A stretch of 64,000 nucleotides of DNA from positions 868,001 through 932,000 of the forward strand of contig NZ_JAGYPH010000002.1 of assembly GCF_018343525.1 (NCBI RefSeq), written 5' to 3'. Numbering within the stretch: the first letter of the stretch is position 1; each line of letters starts with the position of its first letter. The translations under genes were made by a program, and so were the position numbers. The stretch comes from Lederbergia citrea. Its GTDB lineage: Bacteria; Bacillota; Bacilli; Bacillales; Bacillaceae_C. Below, piece by piece: positions 18,571 through 26,899 of this stretch. A model generated the notes under the pieces. The model was not told the DNA's origin, did no database searches, and saw nothing but the letters and a program-made list of their open reading frames with translations.

Positions 18571-19287
18571 ATGCAAACGATCGCGGGAAAAGTGGCGTTA
18601 ATTACAGGAGCAGGGCGTGGAATTGGACGTGCAACAGCAGTAGCTTTTGCGCAAGAAGGTATTCATGTAGGTCTTGTTGGACGTACGCTTGAAAATTTAC
18701 AACAAGTGGCAGAGGAACTTAAACAGTTTGATGTGAAGGTAGCAATTGCTGCGGCAAATGTAGCGGATATAGACTCTATCACCACAGCAGTTGAATCAAT
18801 TCGTAGCGAGCTTGGTGCAATCGATATTTTAGTAAACAATGCTGGCATTTCAAAATTCGGTGGCTTCATGGACTTAACGCCTGAAGAATGGACAAATATT
18901 ATCGATGTCAACGTAAAAGGTGTGTACTACACAACACGTGCGGTTTTACCGGAAATGATCGAGCGTAACACTGGCGACATCATTAATATCTCATCAACAG
19001 CTGGTCAAAAAGGTGCACCAATTACAAGTGCATACTCGGCTTCAAAAGCTGCAGTTATCGGACTAAGTGAGTCATTAATGCTAGAAGTACGTAAGAAAAA
19101 TATTCGTGTGACAACGTTAACGCCAAGCACGGTCGCAACAGATATGGCTGTTGAGCTAAACTTAACAGACGGCAATCCAGAAAAAGTGATGCAAGCAGAA
19201 GATTTAGCAGACTTAATGGTTGCACAGCTAAAACTTCATCCACGTGTTGTATTAAAACATGCTGGACTTTGGTCGACGAACCCTTAA
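18571..19287 (+). CDS. SDR-family oxidoreductase (FabG-like)
   Basis: A 238-residue short-chain dehydrogenase. The cofactor loop is TGAGRGIG (residues 13-20), NNAG is at 89-92, and the active site is Ser141/142, Tyr155 and Lys159 (YSASK). The chain ends soon after the substrate loop, shorter than typical FabG. Resembles the 3-oxoacyl-ACP reductase-like SDRs common in Bacilli; substrate unknown. AAAGGAG precedes the ATG and a terminator follows, so it is monocistronic. Confidence 0.85.
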   Translation: MQTIAGKVALITGAGRGIGRATAVAFAQEGIHVGLVGRTLENLQQVAEELKQFDVKVAIAAANVADIDSITTAVESIRSELGAIDILVNNAGISKFGGFMDLTPEEWTNIIDVNVKGVYYTTRAVLPEMIERNTGDIINISSTAGQKGAPITSAYSASKAAVIGLSESLMLEVRKKNIRVTTLTPSTVATDMAVELNLTDGNPEKVMQAEDLADLMVAQLKLHPRVVLKHAGLWSTNP

Positions 19288-19306
19288 TAGAGCTATTCGA
19301 GAGATT

Positions 19307-19348
19307 AAGACGCTATCCTATGTAATTTGGATGGCGTCTTCCTTTTTT
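19307..19348 (+). terminator. Rho-independent terminator
   Basis: AAGACGCTATCC pairs with GGATGGCGTCTT (one wobble) and is followed by CCTTTTTT. Confidence 0.8.
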
Positions 19349-19535
19349 AAAATAAAAAGCTCTAAAAAATAGGATACAGCCAACATTATTTGTTGATCTA
19401 TTTTAATCAGCCCTACTTAATCACAACTATTTTCATATCCTTTACCACAGGCATTATATCAATGTACTCAGGCGATAAAGTTTTATATAAGACCATCAGC
19501 CCATTTGGAAGAAAACTCCAGACGCGTTATCTGAA

Positions 19536-19547
19536 TAGTGGTATAAT
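19536..19547 (+). promoter_or_regulatory. Extended -10 promoter of the toxin gene
   Basis: TGGTATAAT is a perfect extended -10 element (TATAAT at 19542-19547), about 67 bp before the toxin start. No good -35 is seen, as is usual for extended -10 promoters. Confidence 0.5.
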
Positions 19548-19613
19548 TAAAAAATCAATAGAATAGGTTTCTCAAGGGTGGTCAGCATACCTCTATAGAA
19601 AGGGGGAGTGCTT

Positions 19614-19697
19614 GTGTCGGTCTTTGAAGCGTTGATTTTAGCGTGTACCTTTGCAGGCTTACTCGTTGCAATGCTACAAACTGGCCAAAAAAAATAA
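19614..19697 (+). CDS. Type I toxin, TxpA/holin-like family
   Basis: A 27-residue hydrophobic peptide, beginning MSVFEALILACTFAGLLVAM and ending QTGQKK. The F-E-A-L start, single transmembrane helix and short basic tail match the 'putative holin-like toxin' peptides of Bacilli related to TxpA/BsrG. Such peptides insert in the membrane and are silenced by an overlapping antisense RNA. GTG start after AGGGGGAG. The stop codon sits inside the antisense terminator, see the RNA entry. Confidence 0.7.
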   Translation: MSVFEALILACTFAGLLVAMLQTGQKK

Positions 19698-19835
19698 CCC
19701 ACCCTTGAGCCTCCAAGCATAAGGGGTGAGTTGATGTCCTTCTCATAGCCGATTGCCCAAGGAGGGAACCTTCTATTGTATGGACCGCGTAGTATTGCGT
19801 AAGCGTAGGGTTCTAGCATCAGCGGTCTTTTTGAA
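19690..19835 (-). ncRNA. Candidate antisense RNA antitoxin
   Basis: Inferred antitoxin overlapping the 3' end of the toxin mRNA. On the minus strand a hairpin (AACTCACCCCTT... pairing with AAGGGTGGGTT) is followed by a run of eight T at the toxin stop codon, which fits its terminator. On the plus strand the toxin mRNA would stop at the hairpin GACCGC...GCGGTC plus TTTTT (19783-19832). This facing-terminator layout is the one seen for txpA/RatA. The 5' end is not determined. Confidence 0.5.
19783..19832 (+). terminator. Terminator of the toxin mRNA
   Basis: GACCGC and GCGGTC enclose a long loop and are followed by TTTTT. The region 19840-20077 holds no gene; a weak CTGGCG...CGCCAG dyad lies at about 19944-19980. 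Confidence 0.55.
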
Positions 19836-20077
19836 TATATGTCCTACTTAACTATATAATACCCGAAATTATGTAAGGTGATCAATGAAAATGGTTTTTT
19901 CATAAAAATGTAACACTCTCCGTGAACCTTCTTAATATGGTTCTGGCGGCAAGTTGATAGTCTATGTACTTTCGCCAGTCTCCCACTTCGCTAATCCTGT
20001 AATTTAATTCGGGATTTTTTTGTTTATCTCTTTTTTTATAGAATGGTAACTAATTAGTGAATTGAGAGGTGGAAAAA

Positions 20078-20995
20078 TTGAAGGCAGACGCTGTTTTTGA
20101 AGGCGGTGGGGTTAGGGGAATTGCTTTTATTGGAGCGATACAAGCAATGGAAGAGGAAAATGTAGAATGGGAAAGACTTGCCGGAACATCAGCAGGGGCA
20201 GTTATAGCTGCGCTTTTGGCTAGCGGCTATAAAAGCTATGAAATGAGGGGCCCGCTAAGTGAAATTGATTTCTCAAAGCTTCGAGGCAGGACGCTTCTAA
20301 ATAGAATTCCCTTTTTCGGGGCGTTAATAGAACTTATGTTTAATCTTGGAATTTATAAAAACGATTATTTGGAAACATGGTTGGACTCACTTCTTTCAGA
20401 AAAAGGTATTAAGACTTTTGCGGATCTACCAGAAGGAAAATTGAAGATTATTGCTTCTGATATTTCGAATGGTCAAATGCTTATTTTGCCAGATGATTTG
20501 TATCGTTATGGGTTGACTCCTGCTGATTTAAAGATATCCACTGCCGTTATGATGAGTGCCTCTTTACCATTTTTCTTTCGTCCAGTTATTTGGAAATTAA
20601 AAGACCGAAAAAAATCTTATATTTTAGATGGGGGATTACTTAGTAATTTCCCAATATGGATATTTGACACTGAGAACCCTCGCTTTCCAACCTTTGGCTT
20701 TCATTTTGTAAAAGATAAAGTCGCCATAGATCCGGTCATACCAACGCCGCTTCACCTTTTCAAAAATATATTTAAAACGATGCTTCAAGCACATGATTTA
20801 CGACATATGAATGAAGAAACGCTAGAACGTACAATTCAAATTCCAACTGGCAACATCAACGCAACTGATTTTGAACTAAATGAGGATCAAATTGATTTTC
20901 TCTACCGGTCTGGTTATACTTCAACAAAAGAATTTTTGTCAAAGTGGGATTTTGAAAAATATAAGGTTAAAAGAATGCAAAAAGAAGAGTATTAA
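20078..20995 (+). CDS. Patatin-like phospholipase
   Basis: A 305-residue patatin-family lipid acyl hydrolase. The oxyanion loop is GGGVRG near residue 9, the nucleophile is Ser38 in GTSAG, and the catalytic Asp184 is in YILDGGLLSN (D-G-G). No signal peptide. TTG at 20078 is preferred because GAGAGGTGG ends seven bases before it; an upstream GTG overlaps that site. Likely acts on membrane lipids from the cytoplasm; its specificity is unknown. Confidence 0.85.
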   Translation: MKADAVFEGGGVRGIAFIGAIQAMEEENVEWERLAGTSAGAVIAALLASGYKSYEMRGPLSEIDFSKLRGRTLLNRIPFFGALIELMFNLGIYKNDYLETWLDSLLSEKGIKTFADLPEGKLKIIASDISNGQMLILPDDLYRYGLTPADLKISTAVMMSASLPFFFRPVIWKLKDRKKSYILDGGLLSNFPIWIFDTENPRFPTFGFHFVKDKVAIDPVIPTPLHLFKNIFKTMLQAHDLRHMNEETLERTIQIPTGNINATDFELNEDQIDFLYRSGYTSTKEFLSKWDFEKYKVKRMQKEEY

Positions 20996-21005
20996 ATAGT
21001 AGAAA

Positions 21006-21042
21006 CATTGCTTCCTAATTAATCATAAATTAGAAAGCAATC
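21006..21042 (+). terminator. Probable terminator hairpin
   Basis: ATTGCTTCCTAATT pairs with AAATTAGAAAGCAAT around AATCAT. The T-run is weak. Confidence 0.4.
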
Positions 21043-21052
21043 AGATTGCATT

Positions 21053-21080
21053 GTATAAGCAAATCATTATATACTTATAC
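21053..21080. promoter_or_regulatory. Candidate ArsR operator upstream of arsRBC
   Basis: GTATAAG and CTTATAC flank a 14-bp A/T-rich spacer about 25 bp before arsR. Position and symmetry suit autoregulation by the ArsR encoded next door. It differs from the ATCAA...TTGAT operators of the second ArsR circuit. Confidence 0.4.
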
Positions 21081-21104
21081 GCGGATGAGCTTGGAGGTAT
21101 ACAA

Positions 21105-21443
21105 ATGTCCAATATAGAAATCGAGCAAGCTGCTTACATATTTAAATTATTTGGCGATAAAACGAGATTAACGATGGTAAAAATGTTAGAGTCCCATGAT
21201 TATTGTGTTTGCGAATTTGTGGCAGTGTTTAAGGCGAGCCAGCCCGCAATTAGCCAACACATTCGAAAACTAAAAGATGTCGGTTTAATTAGTGAAACAA
21301 GAAGGGGACAATGGATTATTTATTCGTTAAATAAACAAAGTGAATATTATCCATTTGTACAACATTTGCTTCAGCAAATCCCTAATCAAGACTATCTATT
21401 AAAAGAATTAGAAGAACAAGGATTAAGAATCTCGTGTGATTAA
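21105..21443 (+). CDS. arsR: ArsR-family arsenic-responsive repressor
   Basis: A 112-residue winged-helix regulator. The As(III)/Sb(III) binding pair is Cys34-Val-Cys36 (HDYCVCEF), followed by the DNA-recognition helix with SQPAISQHIRKL. Binding of trivalent arsenic releases it from DNA. Start ATG 21105 follows TTGGAGG; the open frame extends upstream without a site. First gene of the arsRBC operon: arsB starts 17 bp after its stop. Confidence 0.9.
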   Translation: MSNIEIEQAAYIFKLFGDKTRLTMVKMLESHDYCVCEFVAVFKASQPAISQHIRKLKDVGLISETRRGQWIIYSLNKQSEYYPFVQHLLQQIPNQDYLLKELEEQGLRISCD

Positions 21444-21459
21444 TTTGGAGGAATGAAAA

Positions 21460-22755
21460 TTGCCATCAGTCATATTAGCGTCATTGATTTTTTTACTAAC
21501 ATTGACCCTTGTGATTTGGCAGCCGAAAGGGTTGTCAATCGGATGGTCAGCATGTGGGGGGGCAATTTTAGCACTACTTGTTGGCGTTGTTGACTATAGC
21601 AATGTTATAGAAGTTACATCAATCGTCTGGAATGCAACGTTAGCGTTTATTGCAATTATCATTATATCGCTTATTTTAGATGAAATTGGCTTCTTTGAGT
21701 GGGCAGCTTTACATATGGCTAGAGCGGCTAACGGTAATGGGATAAAAATGTTTGTGTATGTAAGTATTCTCGGAGCGATTGTTGCGGCTTTTTTTGCAAA
21801 CGATGGAGCAGCTCTTATCCTGACACCAATTGTGCTAGCGATGGTTCGAAACCTAAACTTCAATGAAAAAATGGTCTTTCCATTTATCATTGCTAGTGGT
21901 TTTATTGCCGATACAACATCACTACCGTTAGTTGTAAGTAATCTTGTCAATATTGTATCCGCAGACTTTTTCGGCATTGGGTTTGTTGAGTTCGCATCCA
22001 GAATGATCATTCCAAACTTCTTTTCACTTGCTGCCAGTATTTTGGTTTTATATCTGTTTTTTCGAAAAAGCATTCCGAAGAATTATGATGCATCTACGAT
22101 AAAAAAACCAGCTGAAGCCATTCGGGATGAAAAAATGTTTCGATTATCTTGGGTAGTATTAGGAATTCTACTGCTTGGATATTTTTCTAGTGAAATATTA
22201 GGCATCCCAGTTTCAATTATTGCGGGCATTGTCGCGATCTTTTTTCTTTGTATGGCCAGTAGGAGCAATAAGGTTAACACTAAAATGATTATAAAAGGGG
22301 CACCTTGGGCCATTGTTTTTTTCTCAATCGGCATGTATGTCGTTGTGTATGGTCTACGAAATGTTGGTTTAACGAATGTATTGGCTGACCTTATTCAACT
22401 AACTGCTGATCAAGGGCTGTTTGCAGCAACGATTGGAATGGGATTCATTGCAGCAATTCTTTCGTCTATTATGAATAACATGCCAACCGTTATGATTGAC
22501 GCTCTAGCGATTGCGGATACTGATACAACTGGCGTTATGAGAGAATCCCTTATTTATGCGAATATCATCGGTTCTGATTTAGGTCCGAAAATTACGCCGA
22601 TAGGTTCTTTAGCGACTTTACTATGGCTACATGTTTTATCATTAAAAGGCGTGAAAATTTCTTGGGGTACTTATTTTAAAACAGGGATTATCTTAACGTT
22701 CCCAACATTGTTTATTACATTAGTTGGGCTTTATTTATGGCTATTAATTACATGA
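21460..22755 (+). CDS. arsB: Arsenite efflux permease ArsB
   Basis: A 431-residue ion-transporter-superfamily permease with about 11-12 transmembrane helices. Typical ArsB segments include [35 protein letters not shown] and [20 protein letters not shown]. It exports arsenite/antimonite, driven by proton motive force. TTG start, ten bases after TTTGGAGG. Lies between arsR and arsC in one operon. Confidence 0.93.
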   Translation: MPSVILASLIFLLTLTLVIWQPKGLSIGWSACGGAILALLVGVVDYSNVIEVTSIVWNATLAFIAIIIISLILDEIGFFEWAALHMARAANGNGIKMFVYVSILGAIVAAFFANDGAALILTPIVLAMVRNLNFNEKMVFPFIIASGFIADTTSLPLVVSNLVNIVSADFFGIGFVEFASRMIIPNFFSLAASILVLYLFFRKSIPKNYDASTIKKPAEAIRDEKMFRLSWVVLGILLLGYFSSEILGIPVSIIAGIVAIFFLCMASRSNKVNTKMIIKGAPWAIVFFSIGMYVVVYGLRNVGLTNVLADLIQLTADQGLFAATIGMGFIAAILSSIMNNMPTVMIDALAIADTDTTGVMRESLIYANIIGSDLGPKITPIGSLATLLWLHVLSLKGVKISWGTYFKTGIILTFPTLFITLVGLYLWLLIT

Positions 22756-22776
22756 AAGTAAAAGGAGATATTCGCG

Positions 22777-23196
22777 ATGTCAAAAAAAACGATCTATTTT
22801 TTATGTACAGGAAACTCTTGCAGGAGTCAAATGGCAGAAGGTTGGGCTAAAAAACACTTAGGTGAAGAGTGGGAAGTGTATAGTGCAGGGATTGAGGCCC
22901 ATGGATTGAACCCTAATGCTGTGAAAGTAATGGAAGAAGCGGGGATTGATATAACAAATCAAACGTCCGATATTATTGATTCTAAAATCCTAAATCAAGC
23001 GGATTTAGTGGTTACCTTATGTGGCGATGCGGCTGACAAATGTCCTGTTACACCTCCAGGCGTGAAGCGGGAACATTGGGGATTTGACGACCCTGCTAAA
23101 GCCGAGGGGACGGACGAAGAAAAATGGGCTTTCTTCCAACGTGTCCGCGACGAGATTGAGGAAAGAATTGAACGTTTCGCTAAGACTGGGGAATAA
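22777..23196 (+). CDS. arsC: Arsenate reductase (thioredoxin-coupled)
   Basis: A 139-residue low-molecular-weight phosphatase-fold reductase of the S. aureus/B. subtilis type. The P-loop is CTGNSCRS with nucleophile Cys10; the redox relay is Cys82 and Cys89 ([10 protein letters not shown]). Reduces arsenate to arsenite, which ArsB exports; regenerated by thioredoxin. Starts 21 bp after arsB with AAAGGAG; followed by a terminator. Confidence 0.95.
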   Translation: MSKKTIYFLCTGNSCRSQMAEGWAKKHLGEEWEVYSAGIEAHGLNPNAVKVMEEAGIDITNQTSDIIDSKILNQADLVVTLCGDAADKCPVTPPGVKREHWGFDDPAKAEGTDEEKWAFFQRVRDEIEERIERFAKTGE

Positions 23197-23208
23197 TGTA
23201 GTTATATA

Positions 23209-23239
23209 ACCAAGAGAGGATTCTCTTGGTTTTCTTTTA
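23209..23239 (+). terminator. Terminator of arsRBC
   Basis: ACCAAGAGA-GGAT-TCTCTTGGT followed by TTTCTTTT. Confidence 0.8.
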
Positions 23240-23396
23240 ATCAGATATAAGTAAACTCCTATTTGATAATACATGTTCAGGTTATAAGATGAAAAAGGTT
23301 AGGTGCTATCCAACAACGGGGAAGGGAATTTACAGAATGGTTTAATGTGAAAACACAATTACAGTGTTAAATAAAGTACTCAAGGAAGTGATTTAA

Positions 23397-23723
23397 ATAA
23401 TTTATGCAACTGTCCTATTTATACTTGCAGGACTTGCTGAAATAGGTGGGGGTTATCTTATCTGGTTATGGTTAAGAGAAGGTAAACCGTTTTATTGGGG
23501 TATCTTTGGAGGTATAGCTTTGGCTTTGTACGGTGTTATGGCTACATTTCAATCATTCCCATCGTTTGGTAGAGTTTATGCTGCCTATGGAGGGGTATTT
23601 ATCGTTCTTTCTGTATTATGGGGATGGAGCATTGATAAAAAAACACCTGATTTATATGATTGGTTAGGTGCAGGTATTTGCCTAGTTGGTGTTTCAGTGA
23701 TGTTATTGGCACCACGTCAATAA
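23397..23723 (+). CDS. YnfA-family (UPF0060) membrane protein with ATA start
   Basis: A 108-residue protein with four helices. The core [20 protein letters not shown] and the C-terminal [20 protein letters not shown] are diagnostic of the YnfA/UPF0060 family, related to small multidrug transporters. The frame is closed by TAA at 23394 and the very next codon is ATA, where family members have ATG. AAGGAAGTG sits about nine bases upstream. Full family length is reached only from this ATA (or the following ATT), so either a rare start is used or the start codon has mutated. The first ATG is at codon 42. Confidence 0.75.
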   Translation: MIYATVLFILAGLAEIGGGYLIWLWLREGKPFYWGIFGGIALALYGVMATFQSFPSFGRVYAAYGGVFIVLSVLWGWSIDKKTPDLYDWLGAGICLVGVSVMLLAPRQ

Positions 23724-23730
23724 AATTGAA

Positions 23731-23785
23731 AGATAACAAGGTGAAAAGCCGTGAAAGTTTTCCACGACTTTTCACCTTGTTATCT
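23731..23785. terminator. Bidirectional terminator between convergent genes
   Basis: AGATAACAAGGTGAAAAG and its exact complement form a very long stem, extended by CCGTG/CACG-type pairing. It serves the ynfA-like gene (+) and the small cysteine-tail gene (-). Confidence 0.8.
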
Positions 23786-23993
23786 ACTGGTAGCAGCAAT
23801 TTTTAAGGTCTTCATATGCAGTTAAAAACCGTTGATACGTTTCCTTTCCGAACTGATCTTTATTATTATGAAAGAACATTTTAAATGTTAGCTCTTTCGC
23901 CATTTCCAAGGTACAATTTCTTGATTTCAAAATTAATTTTATATAAGAAAGAAAATACTCTTTTCCTAATACACTTCCACGATTGACGGTCAT
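23784..23993 (-). CDS. Small protein with C-terminal CC tail
   Basis: A 69-residue helical protein ending NCCYQ. AAGGAG precedes the ATG at 23993. It is the last gene of a probable minus-strand unit: ArsR-type repressor, then the CCCC-tail protein, then this one. The helical body contains ELTFKMFFHNNKDQFGKE. No family recognised. Paired cysteines at the C-terminus plus ArsR context suggest a role in handling arsenite or antimonite; this is inference. Confidence 0.55.
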   Translation of the reverse strand: MTVNRGSVLGKEYFLSYIKLILKSRNCTLEMAKELTFKMFFHNNKDQFGKETYQRFLTAYEDLKNCCYQ

Positions 23994-24020
23994 CTTCTAG
24001 ACACTCCTTAGGAATTATCA

Positions 24021-24188
24021 TTAACAACAGCAACAAAGATCTAAGGCATTAATCTCCTTCGTACTGACCTTTTGTAAAGAATTCTTCTGATTGAACAATG
24101 GGGCAATTTTCCAATAATGTTTAGATACTCTTTCCAAATCCTTTTGTTTTTGTTCCACCAACTTTGAAATCACATAATCATTAAACAT
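24021..24188 (-). CDS. Small protein with C-terminal CCCC tail
   Basis: A 55-residue protein whose last residues are LDLCCCC. AAGGAGG lies six bases before the ATG at 24188. Directly upstream, at 24226-24242, lies an ATCAA...TTGAT dyad matching the operators of the neighbouring ArsR gene. The body is charged and helical (LVEQKQKDLERVSKHYWK). Four consecutive cysteines at the very end are highly unusual and look made for a thiophilic metal. Family not recognised; function inferred from context only. Confidence 0.6.
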   Translation of the reverse strand: MFNDYVISKLVEQKQKDLERVSKHYWKIAPLFNQKNSLQKVSTKEINALDLCCCC

Positions 24189-24225
24189 TGTAATCCTCCT
24201 TAAAACAATTTTTTTTGATATACTA

Positions 24226-24242
24226 ATCAAATAAATTTGATG
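24226..24242. promoter_or_regulatory. ArsR-type operator 3
   Basis: AATCAAATAAATTTGAT is an interrupted palindrome of the ATCAA-N6-TTGAT type used by ArsR/SmtB repressors. It lies between arsR2 and the CCCC-tail gene. Confidence 0.55.
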
Positions 24243-24266
24243 TATAGTGCAAAAAGAGAATACGAA

Positions 24267-24587
24267 TCAATTAGGTCTAAATAAACAACAAAGTTCCTCT
24301 GACAGCAAGTGGTTGATCTCTTTATTATTAAGTTGGTAATAACTCCAAGTTCCACGTGTTTCCCGTGTAAGGATATTAGCATCCAATAAAATCTTTAAGT
24401 GGTACGATAATTTTGATTGTGTCATATCCATCATTGGCGCTAAGTCACAAACACACATTTCTCCTTTTTGGGTAAGAATGTTCATGATTTGTAGTCTCTT
24501 TTTATCCGCGAGGGCTTTGAATTTTACTTCATATGTGTCGATGACTTTTTCTAATGATACATCCTGAAATTTTAATTCCATCTTCAT
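24267..24587 (-). CDS. Second ArsR-family repressor
   Basis: A 106-residue winged-helix repressor. The metal site is Cys45-Val-Cys47 (MCVCDL), with the recognition helix TQSKLSYHLKIL. A further Cys pair is near the C-terminus (ELCCLF). It is only distantly similar to the ArsR of arsRBC. ATG 24587 follows GAGGG. Two operator-like palindromes lie upstream, and one lies in front of the next gene downstream, so it probably represses itself and the two cysteine-tail genes. Confidence 0.85.
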   Translation of the reverse strand: MKMELKFQDVSLEKVIDTYEVKFKALADKKRLQIMNILTQKGEMCVCDLAPMMDMTQSKLSYHLKILLDANILTRETRGTWSYYQLNNKEINHLLSEELCCLFRPN

Positions 24588-24604
24588 TGTTAATCCCTCT
24601 TCCC

Positions 24605-24687
24605 TTAAATCAATTTTATTTGATGTATTTATATTACGCCCCAAAACTTACCAAGTCAATCGTTAAATCAAAAAAAATTGATTTAAA
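24605..24687. promoter_or_regulatory. Two ArsR-type operators
   Basis: AAATCAATTTTATTTGATG (about 24607-24625) and AAATCAAAAAAAATTGATTT (about 24665-24684) are both ATCAA...TTGAT palindromes flanking the promoter region of the second ArsR gene. Motif match only. Confidence 0.6.
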
Positions 24688-24726
24688 TTTCATTCGTTTT
24701 TATCGTAATGAACTCTCGATAAATCA

Positions 24727-25305
24727 TTAGAAATTTGTATTATGATATCGCTCTGCAACAAACTGCCAATCACTCAAAAATAAAGACCATAAATTAGGAC
24801 GGCGCCTAACAGCAAGCGGATGGTAAGCCACACCTGTTTGATAGCCTTGAACATTATGCCAAGTGCCGCGAAATGTCTTTACTTCTGCTTCAGGGTTTTG
24901 AAAAAAGGATTGGACTGCAACGTTTCCTAAACAAAAAATAAGTGCGGGTTTTTTAGTTTTAATTTGCTCATCTAAATGCATCATACATGTTTGGCGAACC
25001 AGTTCCTTATCATAGGCACGCACAGGCTTTCTTTTAAGGATATAAGTTACATATATGTCATCCATTTTTAAGTTAGCTTTGTGTGCAGCTTGTTGTAATG
25101 TTTGTCGAGTTCCGCAAACAATTGTATTACCTTCGCGATCTTCACGGGCTCCCGGGTTATCAAGAATGATCATTATCGGCGCATCAGGATTTCCTTCGCC
25201 CCAGATCATGCGTGAACCATGCTTATAAAGCCCACATTCACGACAATTAATTAAATGATCGGGGGTTGGTTCTTCCGACCAAATTACAGGACAAAAATCA
25301 GACAA
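24727..25305 (-). CDS. Uracil-DNA glycosylase-superfamily protein
   Basis: A 192-residue protein of the family 4/5 uracil-DNA glycosylase fold. GEGNPDAPIMIILDNPGAR corresponds to motif 1 (G-E-x-P-G-x-x-E/D in canonical members), and AYHPLAVRRRP to the H-P-S-x-x-x-R motif 2. Cys21 and Cys24 (NCRECGLY) plus later cysteines suggest a 4Fe-4S cluster. It would remove uracil or deaminated bases from DNA, but the motif 1 change (DNPG for EAPG) leaves activity uncertain. TTG start after AGGAG. Confidence 0.8.
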   Translation of the reverse strand: MSDFCPVIWSEEPTPDHLINCRECGLYKHGSRMIWGEGNPDAPIMIILDNPGAREDREGNTIVCGTRQTLQQAAHKANLKMDDIYVTYILKRKPVRAYDKELVRQTCMMHLDEQIKTKKPALIFCLGNVAVQSFFQNPEAEVKTFRGTWHNVQGYQTGVAYHPLAVRRRPNLWSLFLSDWQFVAERYHNTNF

Positions 25306-25371
25306 GACTCTTCATCTCCTAGTTTTAGTGCTATGCATATTCTGTCCGTCTAAAGTGATAATCACTCAACA

Positions 25372-25580
25372 TCACTTAATAAATTGAGTGGCTCGCAAAT
25401 CGGCGCGAGTGGCTTGAATCCGTTCATGAGTGGCTCGCAAATTTGCTCGAGTGGCTTGAATCTGTTCGTTAGTGGCTCGCAAAATGACGCGAGTGGCTCG
25501 AATCCGCCCATGAGTGGCTCGCAAATCAGTGTGAGTGGCTTGAATCATCGAGTTTGGTTCGCACATCGCGAGAATTTGCC
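25372..25580. repeat. 42-bp tandem repeat array (21-bp half units)
   Basis: GAGTGGCTCGCAAA recurs at 25386, 25428, 25470 (first base changed) and 25512, exactly 42 bp apart. Each unit has a second half GAGTGGCTTGAAT starting 21 bp later. Because 21 is a multiple of three, open frames run through on both strands, but they have no ribosome site and are judged non-coding. The array separates the divergent glycosylase and trpB genes. Confidence 0.9.
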
Positions 25581-25678
25581 TAAATAGGTTGATTATTATC
25601 AGAAAAGGTAATAAAATTTGGAATAATAGAATTTTAATTATATTTTTTTCTTTTTACAATTAGAGGAGATGAGTGTAG

Positions 25679-26848
25679 ATGAGTCAGTCAGTTGAGCTTG
25701 AAAAAGGGTATTTCGGAGAATTCGGAGGTAGTTTTGTTCCACCAGAACTACTGGAGGTCTTAAAAATCTTGGATGAAAACTTTAATAAGTATAAAGATGA
25801 TGAAGAATTTATTAATGAGTTCAAATATTATTTAGAAGAATATGTCGGAAGAGAGACCCCTCTCTATTTTGCTGAACGCCTAACAAAAGAATTAGGTGGA
25901 GCCAAAATATATTTAAAGCGGGAAGACCTTAATCATACGGGCTCCCATAAAATTAACAATGTACTTGGACAAATACTTCTTGCCAAACGGATGGGCGCAA
26001 AACGAGTGATTGCCGAGACGGGTGCAGGTCAACATGGCGTTGCGACCGCAACGGTTTGTGCGATGTTTGGGATGGATTGTACGATTTATATGGGCGCGGA
26101 AGACACAAAACGGCAGGCGCTAAATGTTTTCCGTATGGAATTACTCGGTGCAAAAGTAGTGGCTGTTTCTAAAGGGCAAGGCCGCTTGAAGGAAGCGGTT
26201 GACGAGGCTTTGGGCGATCTCGTACAAAATTATGAAAATACGTTTTACCTTTTAGGTTCTGCAGTAGGACCACATCCGTTTCCAACAATGGTCAAGCACT
26301 TTCAATCAGTGATCAGCAGGGAAAGTAGAGCGCAAATTCTTAAAAAAGAAGGCAAACTCCCCTATGCTGTTCTTGCTTGTGTTGGTGGCGGAAGTAATGC
26401 GATCGGTTCATTTGCTGAATATCTTTCAGATAAGGAAGTTCGCTTAATCGGTGTTGAGCCAAGTCAAGCAGCAACATTGACGACTGGGACAACTGGGGTC
26501 ATTCATGGATTTAAATGCATTGTCTTGCAAGACGAGGAAGGAAATCCAAAGCCAACATATTCGATTGCAGCAGGATTAGATTATCCTGGTGTTGGACCGG
26601 AACATAGTCATTTAAAAACGTCTGGTCGTGCGGATTATGTCGCCGTTACAAATGAAGAAGTATTGGAAGCTTTTCAAGTGTTGTCTAAGTTAGAGGGGAT
26701 TATTCCAGCCCTTGAAAGTGCACACGCTGTTGCTTATGCCATGAAACTAGCTCCAACGCTAGAAAAAGAGCAAAGTATTGTTATTAATATTTCCGGGCGC
26801 GGGGATAAAGATGTAGAGCAAGTATTTCATATGTTAGAAAAGAATTAA
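25679..26848 (+). CDS. trpB: Tryptophan synthase beta chain
   Basis: A 389-residue PLP enzyme that joins indole and serine to make tryptophan. The PLP lysine is Lys91 in GSHKINN; the phosphate-binding GGGSNA loop and the C-terminal SGRGDKD are present. It is a TrpB1-type sequence ([18 protein letters not shown]). It stands alone: no trpA or other trp genes, and no T-box or TRAP leader is visible upstream, so it may scavenge indole or be a second copy. GAGGAG precedes the ATG; a terminator follows. Confidence 0.95.
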   Translation: MSQSVELEKGYFGEFGGSFVPPELLEVLKILDENFNKYKDDEEFINEFKYYLEEYVGRETPLYFAERLTKELGGAKIYLKREDLNHTGSHKINNVLGQILLAKRMGAKRVIAETGAGQHGVATATVCAMFGMDCTIYMGAEDTKRQALNVFRMELLGAKVVAVSKGQGRLKEAVDEALGDLVQNYENTFYLLGSAVGPHPFPTMVKHFQSVISRESRAQILKKEGKLPYAVLACVGGGSNAIGSFAEYLSDKEVRLIGVEPSQAATLTTGTTGVIHGFKCIVLQDEEGNPKPTYSIAAGLDYPGVGPEHSHLKTSGRADYVAVTNEEVLEAFQVLSKLEGIIPALESAHAVAYAMKLAPTLEKEQSIVINISGRGDKDVEQVFHMLEKN

Positions 26849-26869
26849 ATTTTATTCTTTCTAAAAAAC

Positions 26870-26895
26870 AGGGACAGGAATTTTTCTGTCCCTTT
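26870..26895 (+). terminator. Terminator of trpB
   Basis: AGGGACAG-GAATTTTT-CTGTCCCT followed by T's. Confidence 0.75.
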
Positions 26896-26899
26896 AACT

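Noticed and set aside
19413-19526. Minus-strand open stretch with coding-like text (LPNGLMVLYKTLSPEYIDIM)
   Set aside because: Only 37 codons, no start codon or ribosome site and no recognised family; may be a remnant but not enough to list.
21594-22073. 159-codon minus-strand frame opposite arsB
   Set aside because: Antisense shadow of a well-supported permease.
25384-25587. Open frames on both strands in the repeat array
   Set aside because: They result from 21-bp periodicity; no ribosome site, and peptide repeats are simple consequences of the DNA repeat.
25580-25678. Searched for a T-box or TRAP leader before trpB
   Set aside because: Only a short A/T-rich leader; no terminator/antiterminator pair or GAG/TAG repeats.
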